Assembly: GCA_014904845.1 (NCBI GenBank)
Contig: MU119202.1
Location: 1 to 64,000 of the forward strand
From: Acephala macrosclerotiorum
Taxonomy: Eukaryota; Ascomycota; Leotiomycetes; Helotiales; Mollisiaceae
Direction of reading: 5' to 3'
Length of the DNA: 64,000 bases
Position 1 is the stretch's first letter. Every line of letters starts with the position of its first letter. The translations under genes were made by a program, and so were the position numbers. Below, in pieces: positions 1 through 11,600 of this stretch. Under the pieces are notes generated by a model, which saw nothing but the letters and a program-made list of their open reading frames with translations, searched no databases and had not been told where the DNA came from.

Positions 1-430
1 ATAATAATTGCATCGCTAAACAGGCTTTAAAGAGTTATTTCTCGTCTCTAAAGGGATTCTAAGCCGTGGGTATAGCGCTCGCATGCCGAGCGGTCGAATA
101 AGAAGTGTCTAAAATAACCGAAAAACGGCCAATTTAACGTGTAAAATCTAGTCGCTCGCGCTTTAGCATTTTAAAACAATTATTACTCGAGAACATTTAT
201 TATAAAACAAAATTCAAAGAGACAGAAAAATTTCTTATGTTCGAAAGTATCTTGCACCGAAAAGATAAAAGATTTTATAAGCTAGAATATAGTTTTTTTT
301 GAAAGTGATTAAGTCGCGATTCACGCGTTTTAGGCGCGTTTCGCTTAAGTGGCTCAGACTCATGACGCGTTACTGTACAGGTCAGCAACAGCGAGCAAAT
401 GTAAGTCAACTTACTTTTTGAAGGCAACGC
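1..430. other. AT-rich non-coding edge
   Basis: AT-rich sequence with many short A/T runs and no plausible coding frame. It abuts the point where the carboxylesterase fragment loses its reading frame, so it may be the edge of a mutated repeat or transposon. No terminal repeats or transposase motifs are visible inside the window. Confidence 0.4.
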
Positions 431-445
431 CTCTGACAGCCAAAG

Positions 446-1044
446 AACATATACGCAGAAACCACTTTCGTCTGTCCCTCGTATTGGCTTACCGAAGCCT
501 TCACCAACAAAGGCCGTGAAGCATACAAATACCAATACTCAGTTGCTCCCGCACTGCACGGCAACGATGTATCAGGTTACTTTGGTCCGGCATCGGTTAT
601 GCAAGGACCAGACTTCGTTCGCGCTTTCATGAGTACGTCTGTTCTTTTCTTACCTTCCTATGACATAGATAGTGACACCACCTAGCCATTTTCGGAAACT
701 TTGTAACGCAGAATGACCCATCGATCTCCGACTCTATCGCGGCAGGTAACACCTCCACAACCACTAGCTCTACGGCTGCTTCTAATTTATCAACCCCAAA
801 TCCAATCACCAACTGGCCGGCTTACACAAACGCCAACCCATACCAGATTAATCTGAATCAGACAGGAGGCCAGGAATTCAGTACCGTAGGCGTCAGCTTC
901 GGAGATGAGAACATTAATATTACGGAATATAGAAGCCCAGGACTGATGAATAATTTCTCGCTGGTGAATGCGTGGACGTGGGAAGGTGGAAGAGGGGTGA
1001 GGTGCGATTTCTGGAGAGCTATGGGGGCTTTGGTCCCGGAGTAG
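446..1044 (+). pseudogene. 3' fragment of a type-B carboxylesterase/lipase gene
   Basis: Positions 446-632 and 686-1044, joined across a 53-bp intron (GTACGT...CACCTAG, 633-685), read open for about 182 codons to a TAG. The translation matches the C-terminal third of fungal type-B carboxylesterases. It contains TTFVCPSYWLTEAF, a SVAPALHGNDVSGYFGP block carrying the region of the catalytic His, and an IFGNFVTQNDPSI block typical of the helix after it. Family members are usually 500-600 residues, secreted and hydrolyse esters. Upstream, the same frame meets a TGA at 434, and the N-terminal oxyanion and GESAG-type serine regions are absent, replaced by AT-rich DNA. I call it a truncated relic. 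An exon lying to the left of the window is possible but would not remove the degenerate junction. Confidence 0.72.
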
Positions 1045-3180
1045 GTTGGGATGCGGGGGGTCTAATACTGGGGAGGTGTGAGATCAAAATTTTGGGCGTG
1101 GTGTGGTAATACTGACGATAGCACGAATATTAATGACTTTTAGTCCGTAATAGGTGGAAGCTACCTCTACCATCGTCTGTGGTTGCCTTGATGGCATTAC
1201 GACGTTCTCCGAGTGGATGATCTGCTCGCACCCTACGTTGAGTCTGAGTCTCAGTGTCTGTAGGGGCAGTCTCCATCTTTTTGCGTCCGGATTCAAATGT
1301 ACGATTCGTTATGCTTGATGTATTTCTGCTCTTCAGATAGCTTTCATTCTCAAGTCCCCCTCTAATAGACAGAGGGTTTGGTTCTGGTCGTCGATTCTAG
1401 GTAAGGGCCGCTCCCTGAACGAGAATTTGCGAGTCGAGTCATAAGTTTTTAACTGCTGAACGTTGACTAGATGCAAAAACGTACGCATTTGGAAGTGTGG
1501 TGTCATGTCTCGCGTTTGCGTTGGTTGCCTTGATGTTAGACTTTACGTTGGATCTGAGGAAGCGGCCAACATCTCAGCCTCATCAACAGAGCTTATCTCG
1601 GTTACAGCAGTAGACATTCCCGGAATGAAATCACGGTACTTCGAGGAAGAACATTAATGTACTCATTCACACGTGAACGTTTTCAAGCAGAAGCCTCTGA
1701 ACCTAAAAAGGTGAAATCAGACCCCTCTCCATTCGACTGTATAATACCTGCAGTAATGGCTAAGACTTGCATCATGCGGGCTTCCAGTTCTTCCTGACGC
1801 CTCCCAAGGAACACTCTATTGGCTGATCGCTCACCAGATTTCCATAACGTTGGCGCGATTACAGCTACAGTACACCCAATCAACTTTCATTCGTCGCAAT
1901 CTTCACTCCCATCTATAGTATTCGCATTATTAGAACTCTTATGATCCTTTTTTTTTTTGATGATCTTCAGTCATCCTTCAGATATGCCTCGCAGAGTTGC
2001 ACTGATCAGATCTCTGAGTTTTTCCGGCCTGAACACGCTCAGCGCTAGCCTATTGAGGATGAACGAGAGCGATAATGCGTGACAATGAATGGTATAATCC
2101 TCAAATTAGTCACTTCTTCTGGAATTCATCGTCTCAGAGTTCTGGATTCCACTCAATACAGTTTGAATATCCGGTCAGCTAAGTCCCGCTCTGCAATGCA
2201 GAGATGGCCCCTATTCTTGGACCGCTTCCTGCACGTAGATGCATCTCGCGTGGCCGCGTCTTGAGCACGTCCTCTCTAGTCCCTGATAGTTAATGTCCGG
2301 ATGAATGGATGGTGTATGAATCAAATTCCAGCGGCATGGATAGATATATTTTGGGGCGTACAGCTAACCTGGATGTCCTAGATGAGATGATTCGTGTTGA
2401 GCTTGATGAGGAAATATTGGTACCGATTGAGCCAGAACGAAAGGATTACGAAGCGGGGGCTCAGACGACTTCAGGATTCCCAGTGAGAGGGGTCATTCTG
2501 AAATACTGCACAACAGATACGAATTCAGCAAGTGCGAACGAACCGTTATGCCGGTGCAGTGTAGTCGGTACTACGAGGACGTGTTGATGTCCGCTTTATG
2601 GACCTAGCCTAGTTTGGACGACCAAGCTTTCGGAGATCTAGAAACAAGAAGTCCAAGCATGAGCTTATCATGTTTGAAAGAGCAAGGTTTCGCGCTATAG
2701 CTGACCGTTGAGAGATACTCCGCCGAGTTGCTGGGCTGCAAAGCACGTTGTGACCTTGAATTTTTGCGGGAATTCGCACCGTCTCGCCGGTCACAGCACA
2801 AGCAACAAATCAGAGATCCAATATCAATCAAGCAACATCAACTTCAATATGGGGAAGGCTTGCTGGCGGCTCGTTACGAAGATTCGAGCTCTTGACTCCT
2901 GTCAGTTGTTTTGGTGGGCTCATTCCCCATGGGCACCCCTATATATCCAGGTTTAGCCTGAAGATTAGCCACAGACTACCGAATCAACGCCCGACTAAAA
3001 CCCCAGACTTTCCCTAGCTTCGTCGTGAACGCAGGGTTCGCGCCACCTCAGGAAATGTTGATCTGTTGAAAGAGAGCCTCCCAGGCCGTCCCGTCAGGGC
3101 AACATATGTTCCCTACGCAGCCTAGCGCTATGATGTTGAAACTTCGCCCACAACGAAAGTTTGGATAATATCTCTCAGAC
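1045..3180. other. Intergenic, no gene recognised
   Basis: About 2.1 kb with only short open frames on both strands. The longest, 2309-2587 on the plus strand (92 codons), has no recognisable motif and no supporting splice context. It is probably relic DNA belonging to the decayed accessory region. Confidence 0.5.
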
Positions 3181-3194
3181 CGTGGCTTCGGGTC

Positions 3195-3486
3195 TGGAAA
3201 GTAAGTTTCTCCACCCTCTCCCCTTCCTGGCCCCCCAAGAACTGGACATTCTGCCTCTTCTACATAATCTGTGATTTCCTCGAGCTCTGCTTCGCCTACT
3301 TCTTCTACATGGAAACCAGAGGTCCTACTCAGAAGAGTTGGCTAAGATCTTTGATGGGGATTCGGCCGAGGTGGCGCATCTTGATATGAGGGAGGTGGAG
3401 AAGGATATTCATTTGGATAATGAGCCGATTCATGAGAAGCAGGCGGTACAAGCTAATGAGTATTGTTTGATTTTGTTTTTTGCTTA
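3195..3486 (+). pseudogene. C-terminal relic of an MFS sugar (lactose-permease-like) transporter
   Basis: Around 3239-3330 the plus strand encodes NWTFCLFYIICDFLELCFAY followed by FFYMETRGPT. This is the last transmembrane helix and the 'VETKGxTLEE' loop of fungal sugar/lactose-permease MFS proteins. Immediately after it the frame shifts: the adjacent frame continues SEELAKIFDGDSAEVAHLD, the expected cytosolic tail, and runs to a TAA at about 3486. The first eleven helices are missing upstream. It is a frameshifted, truncated remnant unrelated to the intact minus-strand MFS gene next to it. Confidence 0.68.
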
Positions 3487-3809
3487 AGAAAAGGAGGTAT
3501 CTTTTGTGATTGAGGTGGATGGAGAGGATAGGATACCCATGATTGATGTTTCCCTCGCTCAGAAAGGTCCTGTTAGGGACTGATAATATATTCTATTGGT
3601 ACAGATATCGTGACCCAAGTCTTTGATTTACAACGACTTGAGGTCGAGCTTCGAGGAATTTTGTGAAATTTCGCCCATGTCTATTTACATGCCAGGTTCT
3701 CAAAACCACTCTCAAGCTACCACTTAGGCAATAGTGGGTATTATACATGCGACAACGACGCTTCCATATCTGCAACATGTGCACAAGGTATCATGGTCCA
3801 TATCCCACA

Positions 3810-5398
3810 TCAATGCTCTTGCGGATCCTCACTCAAAACCTCCCTCAACCTCTCCTCTTCTTCTGCACGCCTCTCCTCCGCTCGTTCATCATGCGTCTTA
3901 TGCCCTGCAAAGACAGCCAACATCCCCAAATCATAAGTAGCCTTCAACGTCCCAGCCGCCACAAACGCAATCCACACGACCTTATTATTAGCCAGAATAC
4001 CTGTAATCAAAGGTCCCAGACTTTGAGAAGAGGTCTTGACAACGTTGATGAGACCCATGACAGCGGTCCGTTCGTGCGGGAGGACGACGGCGGCGAGGAA
4101 GGCCGAGCGCGGTGCGACGTCCATGGATTGGGTGCAAGAGCGGAGGATGAGGAACATCATTGCGAAGGGGAGGGAGTTTGGGATGGGGATGAGGGCGAGG
4201 AAGATAGCCGAGGGGAGGTGGGTGAATACCATCGTCTGTATTTGTGTCAGTCTACCTGGTTTTCAAAAGTGAGGAAATGAGGACGTACTTTGACGTTGCC
4301 GAATCGCTTTGCTATTGAGGAAGCTAGGATCATGGATGCGGCGGCGATGATACTGGTTGTGAAGAAAAGGGAGCCCAATCTTCCATCTGTCAAGCCAAAC
4401 TTGTCACGGAAGAACCACGTTACCCAGGAGCTTTCCCATGTGTTAGCAACCGAAGCCGTTCCGGACATTGAGAAGGACTTACAGCGGAGCCAAACCGGAA
4501 GCGAATGCATCAAGTGCGAAGAGAATACAGAGATTGATAACAATGACCCTGCTGCTTGGGCTGATCTCTGGCAGCTTGGACAGTAGCCAATTCCTCTGCT
4601 TCTTGGGTTCTTCTTCTTCCGCGCCGTCTCCCAGAAGCGGGGCAGTCTCTGGATCGGCAGCCGGCGAGGGCTGCTTCCTCTCAGCCTCACAGGCCTTGCT
4701 GAGTGCAAGAGCGAAGCAGAGCTTGATCAGACCAACGCAAGCATATCCCCAGAATACTGAGCGGTATGAGACGATCAACGTCCAACCCAATTGCTCCTTC
4801 ATGTACCACAGAAGCCATCCAGTCGCCATCATACCACACGCAGCACCCGCAGTCCCGATGAGAGAGTACCAAGCATATATATCGCTACGATTGGCTGCGG
4901 GGGTGAGTTGTGCCAGGGTCGATTCTTCGATAGCTCGGAAAGGCCCAATTTCATTCCCACTATCCAAGGTCAGCTACTGCACAAAAAGGCACCATTCCCG
5001 CGTACGCACCTAGGGCTTATGACACCAATGATTGCAGCACCAAGCAGCACCCAGTAATTGCCAAACAGGGCAAAGACAGCTCCAGCAAGTGCCATCAATA
5101 TAGCTCCCAGCGCGAGAATAGCTTTTCGTCCCAGAGCATCCGCGAACAGCGTGAGGACGAAACTGATGCATGTATCTCCAACCAGCGTCAACGTCATGAA
5201 AAGACCAATCTTCCATTTGGGAATATCCAATGCCTCGAGGTAGGACACGAGAATAAGGGTTGATCCGCCATAGGCAAAGAGTCGAACGAATCGTTGGATG
5301 CAGAGGAGCTTGGTATCAACAGTGGAGCTCCAGAGAGACACAAGCCCCAGCTCCTCGAGGACCTTGACCAGGTATTTCGTAGCCATCGTAAGAATCAA
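3810..5398 (-). CDS. MFS transporter, four exons
   Basis: A multi-pass plasma-membrane or vacuolar transporter of the major facilitator superfamily; substrate unknown. Exons on the minus strand are 5398-5010, 4959-4483, 4430-4289 and 4235-3810. The introns are 50-53 bp with GTGCGT, GTAAGT and GTACGT donors, and the exons sum to 1434 nt, or 477 residues. The N-terminal half has the MFS loop motif FADALGRKAIL after helix 2-3. An acidic loop with PLLGDGAEEEEPKKQ lies between the two six-helix halves. The C-terminal half has SLFFTTSIIAAASMILASS and DVAPRSAFLAAVVLP. The tail is charged and rich in Glu/Arg. An in-frame ATG twelve bases downstream (5386) is an alternative start. It is the only intact gene beside the broken acyltransferase and PKS, so it may once have been a cluster exporter, but it could equally be independent. 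Confidence 0.87.
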
Positions 5399-6136
5399 TC
5401 TGCGAAGAAAAAGCTGTCAAAATCGAGCTTCCTTTTAGGAATATGGTTGTGAAGCAACTCGCACGCGGAATTGTTCATGGAGGGAATAAGCCTTGTGACG
5501 ACAGGACAAGGCCGCAAAATCCGGATTTTGAGTAAGAGTGGATGAGGGATTGTCCACTCGTGTCGAGTTTGGGCAGGTCATTGCAGGTTCTGAATCGAAA
5601 GGTACGTTATGGCGCGTCACTGCGATGTCCCCATTGGCGTTTATCGCGATGCCTGGCGGGATCTGATAAAACAAGCCTTCACGGTTGCGTCTGGACCAAT
5701 CATTTACCCCACCTTCATCAGATTATGTTTCTTCCACTTTTTCTTTTCGACCGAAGTACCAAGATATCCGAACTTCGTACTGGATATGGAGGAACTTCAT
5801 GTGCGTGGACGGTTGCCTTGCTTACTGCGCCTTGCAGGGATTCGAAGAACACTCATTGGCAGGTGCAAATGGCCTCTTATTAGCAAGGAGAAGTTTCATC
5901 GTTAGTCCGCCAGTTGAGGTTTCGAGGAATGTGCCAACTTTCAATGCTTGTCTGGTGGAAGACTAGAATATGTTCGCAGTGGAAACCAATGTCGGACCTT
6001 AATTCAGGGTCTTTGGAGCACAAATGGGACGGTCTGGGCTCGGTACATTGTTCCACCAATTCCCGTCACGTTGTCGATTCTTCCTCAAAACGTGAAATTT
6101 TCATCTTCATTCAGCAAGTTCAGATGTAAATTTGAG
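5399..6136. other. Intergenic, no gene recognised
   Basis: Probable 5' flank of the MFS transporter followed by unassigned sequence. Overlapping plus-strand frames of 70-113 codons (5542-6259) are mutually shifted, show no family motif and have no consistent splice structure. They could be debris of another gene, but nothing supports a name. Confidence 0.4.
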
Positions 6137-7549
6137 CTAAGTAGCAAACTCTCCCAATGCTGCCTTTTCCTTCTCCATCTGCAATTTCAAACATTCCCAT
6201 GCTCTCTTGGGCAATTTCAAGTCAGCCCCCCAGTCTCCGTCACTGTCTATCAAAGTTGAACATTGTCGGTCTGCGCAGTAAGTAACATTTGCTATGGTTG
6301 TTAACCGATATCCAAAGTTCGGAGAACTAAGCCCGAGCTTGGCCCAAGAAATAGCACCGTATGGTCGTGACTTAAGCGAACCTAGGGGATACCAGTGGGT
6401 CTTTCCATTGTTTCTCTTCATATTGTTGAATTCGTACGCAACAACATTAGCGACATGGTCCAGATTCGAGAACGGAATGTTATTTGACGAAGTCGAAGAG
6501 CGATTTTGGAGAGAGATGAAGCACGAAGCTCGCGTGTAGTCAATGGAGGGGTGACGTATGACATTGCTGTATTTGCGACGACTGTTCGTGGAAGAAGGGG
6601 ATGGCGCCCTCGAAAGTTGATGGCAGTGAACATGGTGTTCAGGTCATTGTTGGGGAAGTAACTCCATCCATACTGAGTATATATCAATCTCGAAGTCATG
6701 GGACGTGATGGGGACATTCAAACCTTGAAAATCCAAGCCTCCGTGAGATCGTTTCGAGACACCAATTCGTCTTCATCAATCTCTTCATCTGCAGTCCTTT
6801 TCCAGTAATTAATCAATGCCTCTGGTATGTATATCGAACCATGGAATTGCGGAAAGGCCCAAAGTTCATATAAAACCCATACCGCAAACCTCACAAGTTC
6901 CCAGAAGTTCGGTCGGATTCAACCCGGAGGCAGGCAGACTTCGTTGGTGAAATTGAACAGCTTCTCTGGGTCCAAGTCCTCATATATTGTGCCCACCTTG
7001 GTATTATTCAGTTCTTCTTCCTATGCAATGACTAGCTGACCAGCTCCAACCGCATCCATTGCAGCATGACTCCAGCAGAGAGATATGAAGGTGGCATCTG
7101 CTGCTGTGATGATGTGAAGGTGTAGAAGAGGGAGGCCCTTTTCGATGTATTCTTCCACTTCTCGTATGGAGCTACGCGGATTTAAGATGGTCTTGTCGAA
7201 GGGTTCGAAAATTCGAATAACAGGCTCTAGTGTGCCGTTCGGCACATACTGGATCAGCGTATTGAGGTCTGACTTCACTTCCTCTAGGGATGTAGTAAAT
7301 GCTGGTATATCGCTCTCCGGTGGTGGCACATGGATTCCGAAAGGCGGCTTTTAAGATTTTTTTAGCTTTGATCCCAAATGTAAACTTCTGATGACTTACT
7401 GAGCCAGTCTCTGTCCTAGCCAACCTCCCTCGAAGCCATGCTGCTCGACGCCGAACAGCTCTTTCAAAGGCTTCAGAAAGTGCGTTTATGTCGACACCAC
7501 CCTGAACAACCCAGCCAATTGTGGGAGAATCATTTCGACCAAACTTCAA
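6137..7549 (-). pseudogene. Broken HxxxD-type acyltransferase (BAHD/trichothecene-acetyltransferase-like)
   Basis: Minus-strand segments read as a fungal transferase-family acyltransferase, an enzyme class that uses acyl-CoA and often decorates secondary metabolites. Exon-like blocks are 7549-7398 (VDINALSEAFERAV, RGRLARTETGS) and, after a GTAAGT...AAAAG intron, 7348-6728 with the catalytic motif SHAAMDAVG (HxxxD form). A later block at 6667-6500 has NTMFTAINFRGRHPLLP, the expected β-strand/arginine region. The central block is interrupted by an in-frame TAG at 7021-7023 and a TGA at 6919-6921, yet it continues open afterwards (LYELWAFPQFHGSIYIPE). The last block (6418-6137) is in a different frame. 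The catalytic His and Asp are present, but the gene cannot give a full-length product. It neighbours the broken PKS and may have belonged to the same cluster. Confidence 0.7.
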
Positions 7550-7625
7550 AAGAAGCCGTTAGCAGAAGTTCAAGTACAAACCACAAGATGAGAGATCCGT
7601 ACCTGACAACAGTCCCAATAAGTTA

Positions 7626-8627
7626 GAGAACGCTTTCTTCACCCAGGTTGGGGCCGCTTATAATCCCGGATCCGAAACGTGGCTAAATCCGGCCCGAACC
7701 CGACAGCCGAGACAACCGAGACCAAACTTCAACCTCAGATTTCAATTGTAAGATAGCCAGTCCTACAACGATCGATGAAATGTTGAACATTGACCGAATT
7801 GGCTCTGCATTCAGTTCGTTTCTGCCATACATTTGTTTACTTCGTCCCGCATAATCTTTCAGCCAAGAAAGATACCCCACTTCACAAGAAATGGCACCTC
7901 AAGTCAACAGCCAGCGGGTTCCTCCAGCTCCGACTGCCTCGTGGTCAATCCCCAAAATTAAATGAGCCTATACTGTGCCGCCCCCGCATAGTATACCCGC
8001 CGTTTTTGAGTTCTCACTTCAATTTATCCAGTCCCGTCGAATGTACCCCATACGTGCGTGCGATCTTCGGCAACCTTTCTGTCGGATGCCTCCAGTTCTG
8101 GAGCTCCCCAAATTATCCATATGATCTGGATTCCCTATCCATCCGTATGTGGCACCGTGCCCAGGGATCCTATCGGATCCACGGCTCACCGACATAATTT
8201 TGCGAGCTACCAAGATCTCTAAATCTTTTCACCAAGGTTCTGGGCCCGATGTTTATCTTGGTTTGAACCAATTATATCCTTCCATTATTCTGAAATTACA
8301 AATTTACTCGGTATTTTCGGGCTGCTGAACCCTTCGACTCTTCGAGAATATGCAGAGGCACAGCTATCATAACGTTCGCGGCCAGTGGTATCTCCTGTTC
8401 TTCAATTGTCTGATAGGAGCTGAAGGATGTACCCATGTGCCATGGCGAGCTGGTTGAAAGGGTCAAAGGGGAAGAATCTTCCTGTGCGGTGGCTCGGATA
8501 ACAATCTGATATCTCCTCCGACAAAGTGGACTTCTTACTCATCAAAAAAACTCTCATACGCCCATCTCAATCAATTTGGTCCAACAATATATCCTCTTGC
8601 CATTTTTGCACAAAAGTCAGTCCAACA
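7626..8627. other. Intergenic between two pseudogenes
   Basis: About 1 kb separating the divergently oriented acyltransferase and PKS relics. It would be the shared promoter of that divergent pair. I see only short open frames and no clear regulatory palindrome. Confidence 0.4.
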
Positions 8628-11600
8628 ATGACGAGTCAAATTCCAACCCCGATTGCTGTTGTGGGCGTTGGATGCAGGTTCCCCGGCGGTGCCAACAGTC
8701 CCCAGAAGCTTTGGCAAATGCTGTCTGAAGGACGATCTGGCTGGTCTGAGGTTCCTCCCGATCGATGGAACTCCAATTCCTTCCACCATCCTGATGCCGA
8801 AGCAAAGGACGGATTCGATGTGCACGGAGGACACTTTATGGATCAAGATATATCTGTCTTCGAACCCGGATTTTTTGGTATCTCGGGAAATGAAGCAGAG
8901 TCAATGGATCCACAACAGAGAATCTTGCTTGAAACCACATATGAAGCCCTCGAGAATGCCGGAATCCCTCAAGAGAAGATTCGTGGTTCGGATACTGGAG
9001 TCTATGTTGGTTATTTTGCTCGAAACTACGACCGAATGGTCTTCAAAGATACCAGTGATTTGCCAAAGCAACATATCACGGGAGGTGGAGATGCGATTGT
9101 TTCTAACAGAATGTCATATGTGTTTGACTTGAAGGAGCCATCTATGACAATAGACACCGGATGTTCTGGGAGCTTGGTTGCGCTTCATCTTGCATGCCAG
9201 AGTCTAAGAGCCGTCGAGTCAACCATGTCTACAGTAGGGGGAGTTAACCTACACTTGTCACCTAATTATGATGTTACGATGAGCTTCGTCAAGTGAGTGC
9301 AGAAGCTTTCTCACCTGGTACCCGGTACCCGTTACTGATTTAGTATAGTGTACTAAATAAGGACGGCAAGTGCTATGCTTTCGACAGCCGTGGTTCTGGA
9401 CAAGGCAACTACGCCGCTGGCTGTGCCTATGAAGATGCATTGGCGAACAGTCAAATTGAATCCAACACGCACTTCATGTCCTTGAATCTAGGGCTTGTTG
9501 AAGGCTCTGACATCGATACGCCTGAGCGACGGGCATACCTTCTTGCACAAGGTGCAGCTCCTGTGCAGATGAATGAGCTGTTTAGTCTCTTGGAATACTC
9601 GCTTAGCTCGTAGGCTCGAGAAGACAATTGCAGGCAGATTATCAGCTGACTAGATAGGGACTCTCTGTCAAAGCTCTTAGGTAAACTGTTGAAGTTCCCG
9701 ATGCTGAACCATCTTCACCAAGTTGCGGGCAGCAAAGATCCGCGACCAAGTAACGCCGTCTCTGTGGATGTGGCGGGGGCTATTGGTTCTACCTTGAACA
9801 TGGATGAGATCCATGTAATTACCTCTAAAGCTATCGTGACGAAGATCTCATCACTTGTTGCCTTGGAGGCAGGGGATATCAGCATGGATGTCACAATGGC
9901 AGAATTTGGTCTTGACTCCTTGGTCGCCATCGAGCTGAAGAATTGGATCGTCCGGAATCTCCAAGCGCAGATTCGGACGATTGAAATTCTAGACATGCCC
10001 AGTATTCGACAATTGGCGACTACGGTGATTGAACGATCAACTTTAATTAGGAAATCCGTCCAAGGTGTACCAGCTAAAGTCCAACATGAGGCGGTCGAGG
10101 CAGTCAATACAAATGCGTCGGAAATTTCCCATTCAACGTCCTGTTGCCACGCTGCAAAGGAAGTTCGCAAACTTCCGCTCCATGGTCTCGAACAGATTTT
10201 ACAATCCTACTTACTCGGGATCCGAAATCTCGTCACCGAGGAAGAGTATTCCAGCTCCGTCAAAGCAACAGAAGAATTCCGCCAACCAGGAAGCGTCGGT
10301 CACAGCTATACTCTCAACTCATGAAGATGAAAGACGAACCCACGGTGGAAAACTGGATGGAAGATCTTTACCTCCAATCGATGTACCTCAGCCGGAGGTC
10401 TCCGACAGCTCTCTATTACGACATCATGGGCACTTTTGGCGCAGTCACCATCCCGCATGCCCAAGCGGAAAGAGCAGCTGTGATCTCCGTAATCGCGTTC
10501 AAGTTCAAGCAGGATTTGGAGGCAAGTGCGGTTTCTCCCGTATATTTCAATGAGATACAGTTGTGTATGGATAGTCAGAATTGGCTGTTCAATGCGACAC
10601 GAGTCCCACTTCCTGGGTCCGACGAGGTGGTCAAGTACACAGGGCCGGAGTATGAATACCTCATTGTATTGAGGCTGGGTCATTTCTTCAAAGTCCCACT
10701 AACGGGAGGAAATGGAAACGTATCTATTGAGCAACTTCGGTCGTCCTTCCAGAGTATCCTGGATCTGGAGCTAGAAGACTCATGGGTGGGGATCTTGACT
10801 GCAGATGAGCGAGATTCTTGGGCGTTGGTAAGTCCAACTTTAAAGCCACCTTCCATGAAGAGCTCATGATTAGGTAACATAGCTAACCTGTTCGCAGATT
10901 CGCAACAAACTCGTCAGCCTGGATCCATCCAACCAAGAGGCTATCCGTGTCATTGACGGTGCTTGCTTCCTCGTCTGTCTCGACGCCATCTTACCAACTA
11001 CCCCCGAAGATAGAATCCGCGATTTCATGATGAACAGGGGCATTAACCGATGGCATGACAAGTCTCTTCAGTTCTTGGTAGCAAGCAACGCCTCCACGGC
11101 ATTCATCGGGGATCACACAAAACTGGACGGCGGATCAGTGCACCAACTTCTCGGCTCCGTCAAGAAGGCCATCGCTGCTCATCCACCTGCTGAGGCATTG
11201 GCCGAGAATTTGAGTCTGCGACCTGAGGAAGTCGTCTTCAAGACCAGTCCGGATGTCGAGCTTGAGATCACACGCATGAGAAAGACATGGCTTGGTCAAT
11301 GTACTGACATCGACTATGCGAATCTGGAGTACGCCGAATTCGGAGCCACCTATCTCAAAAATCGCAGATGTAACCCTCAGAGCGGGTTCGAAGTTGTTGC
11401 TCAACTAGCTTCTCGCATGATGTTTGGTCATTTTGAAGCCTGCTGGCAACCAGTCAACATGGCTCACTATCACAAAGGTCAGCCGCCCTCATCACCCCCT
11501 CCCTTTACCGAATATCGGCAACACATACTGATGCTCCCTACATCTAGGACGCACAGAAATAATCCAAACCATGACCTCCCCCATGATCACCTTCATCAAC

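Noticed and set aside
3747..5057. Several plus-strand frames opposite the MFS transporter
   Set aside because: Antisense shadows of the four-exon minus-strand gene, whose splice sites and helices are coherent.
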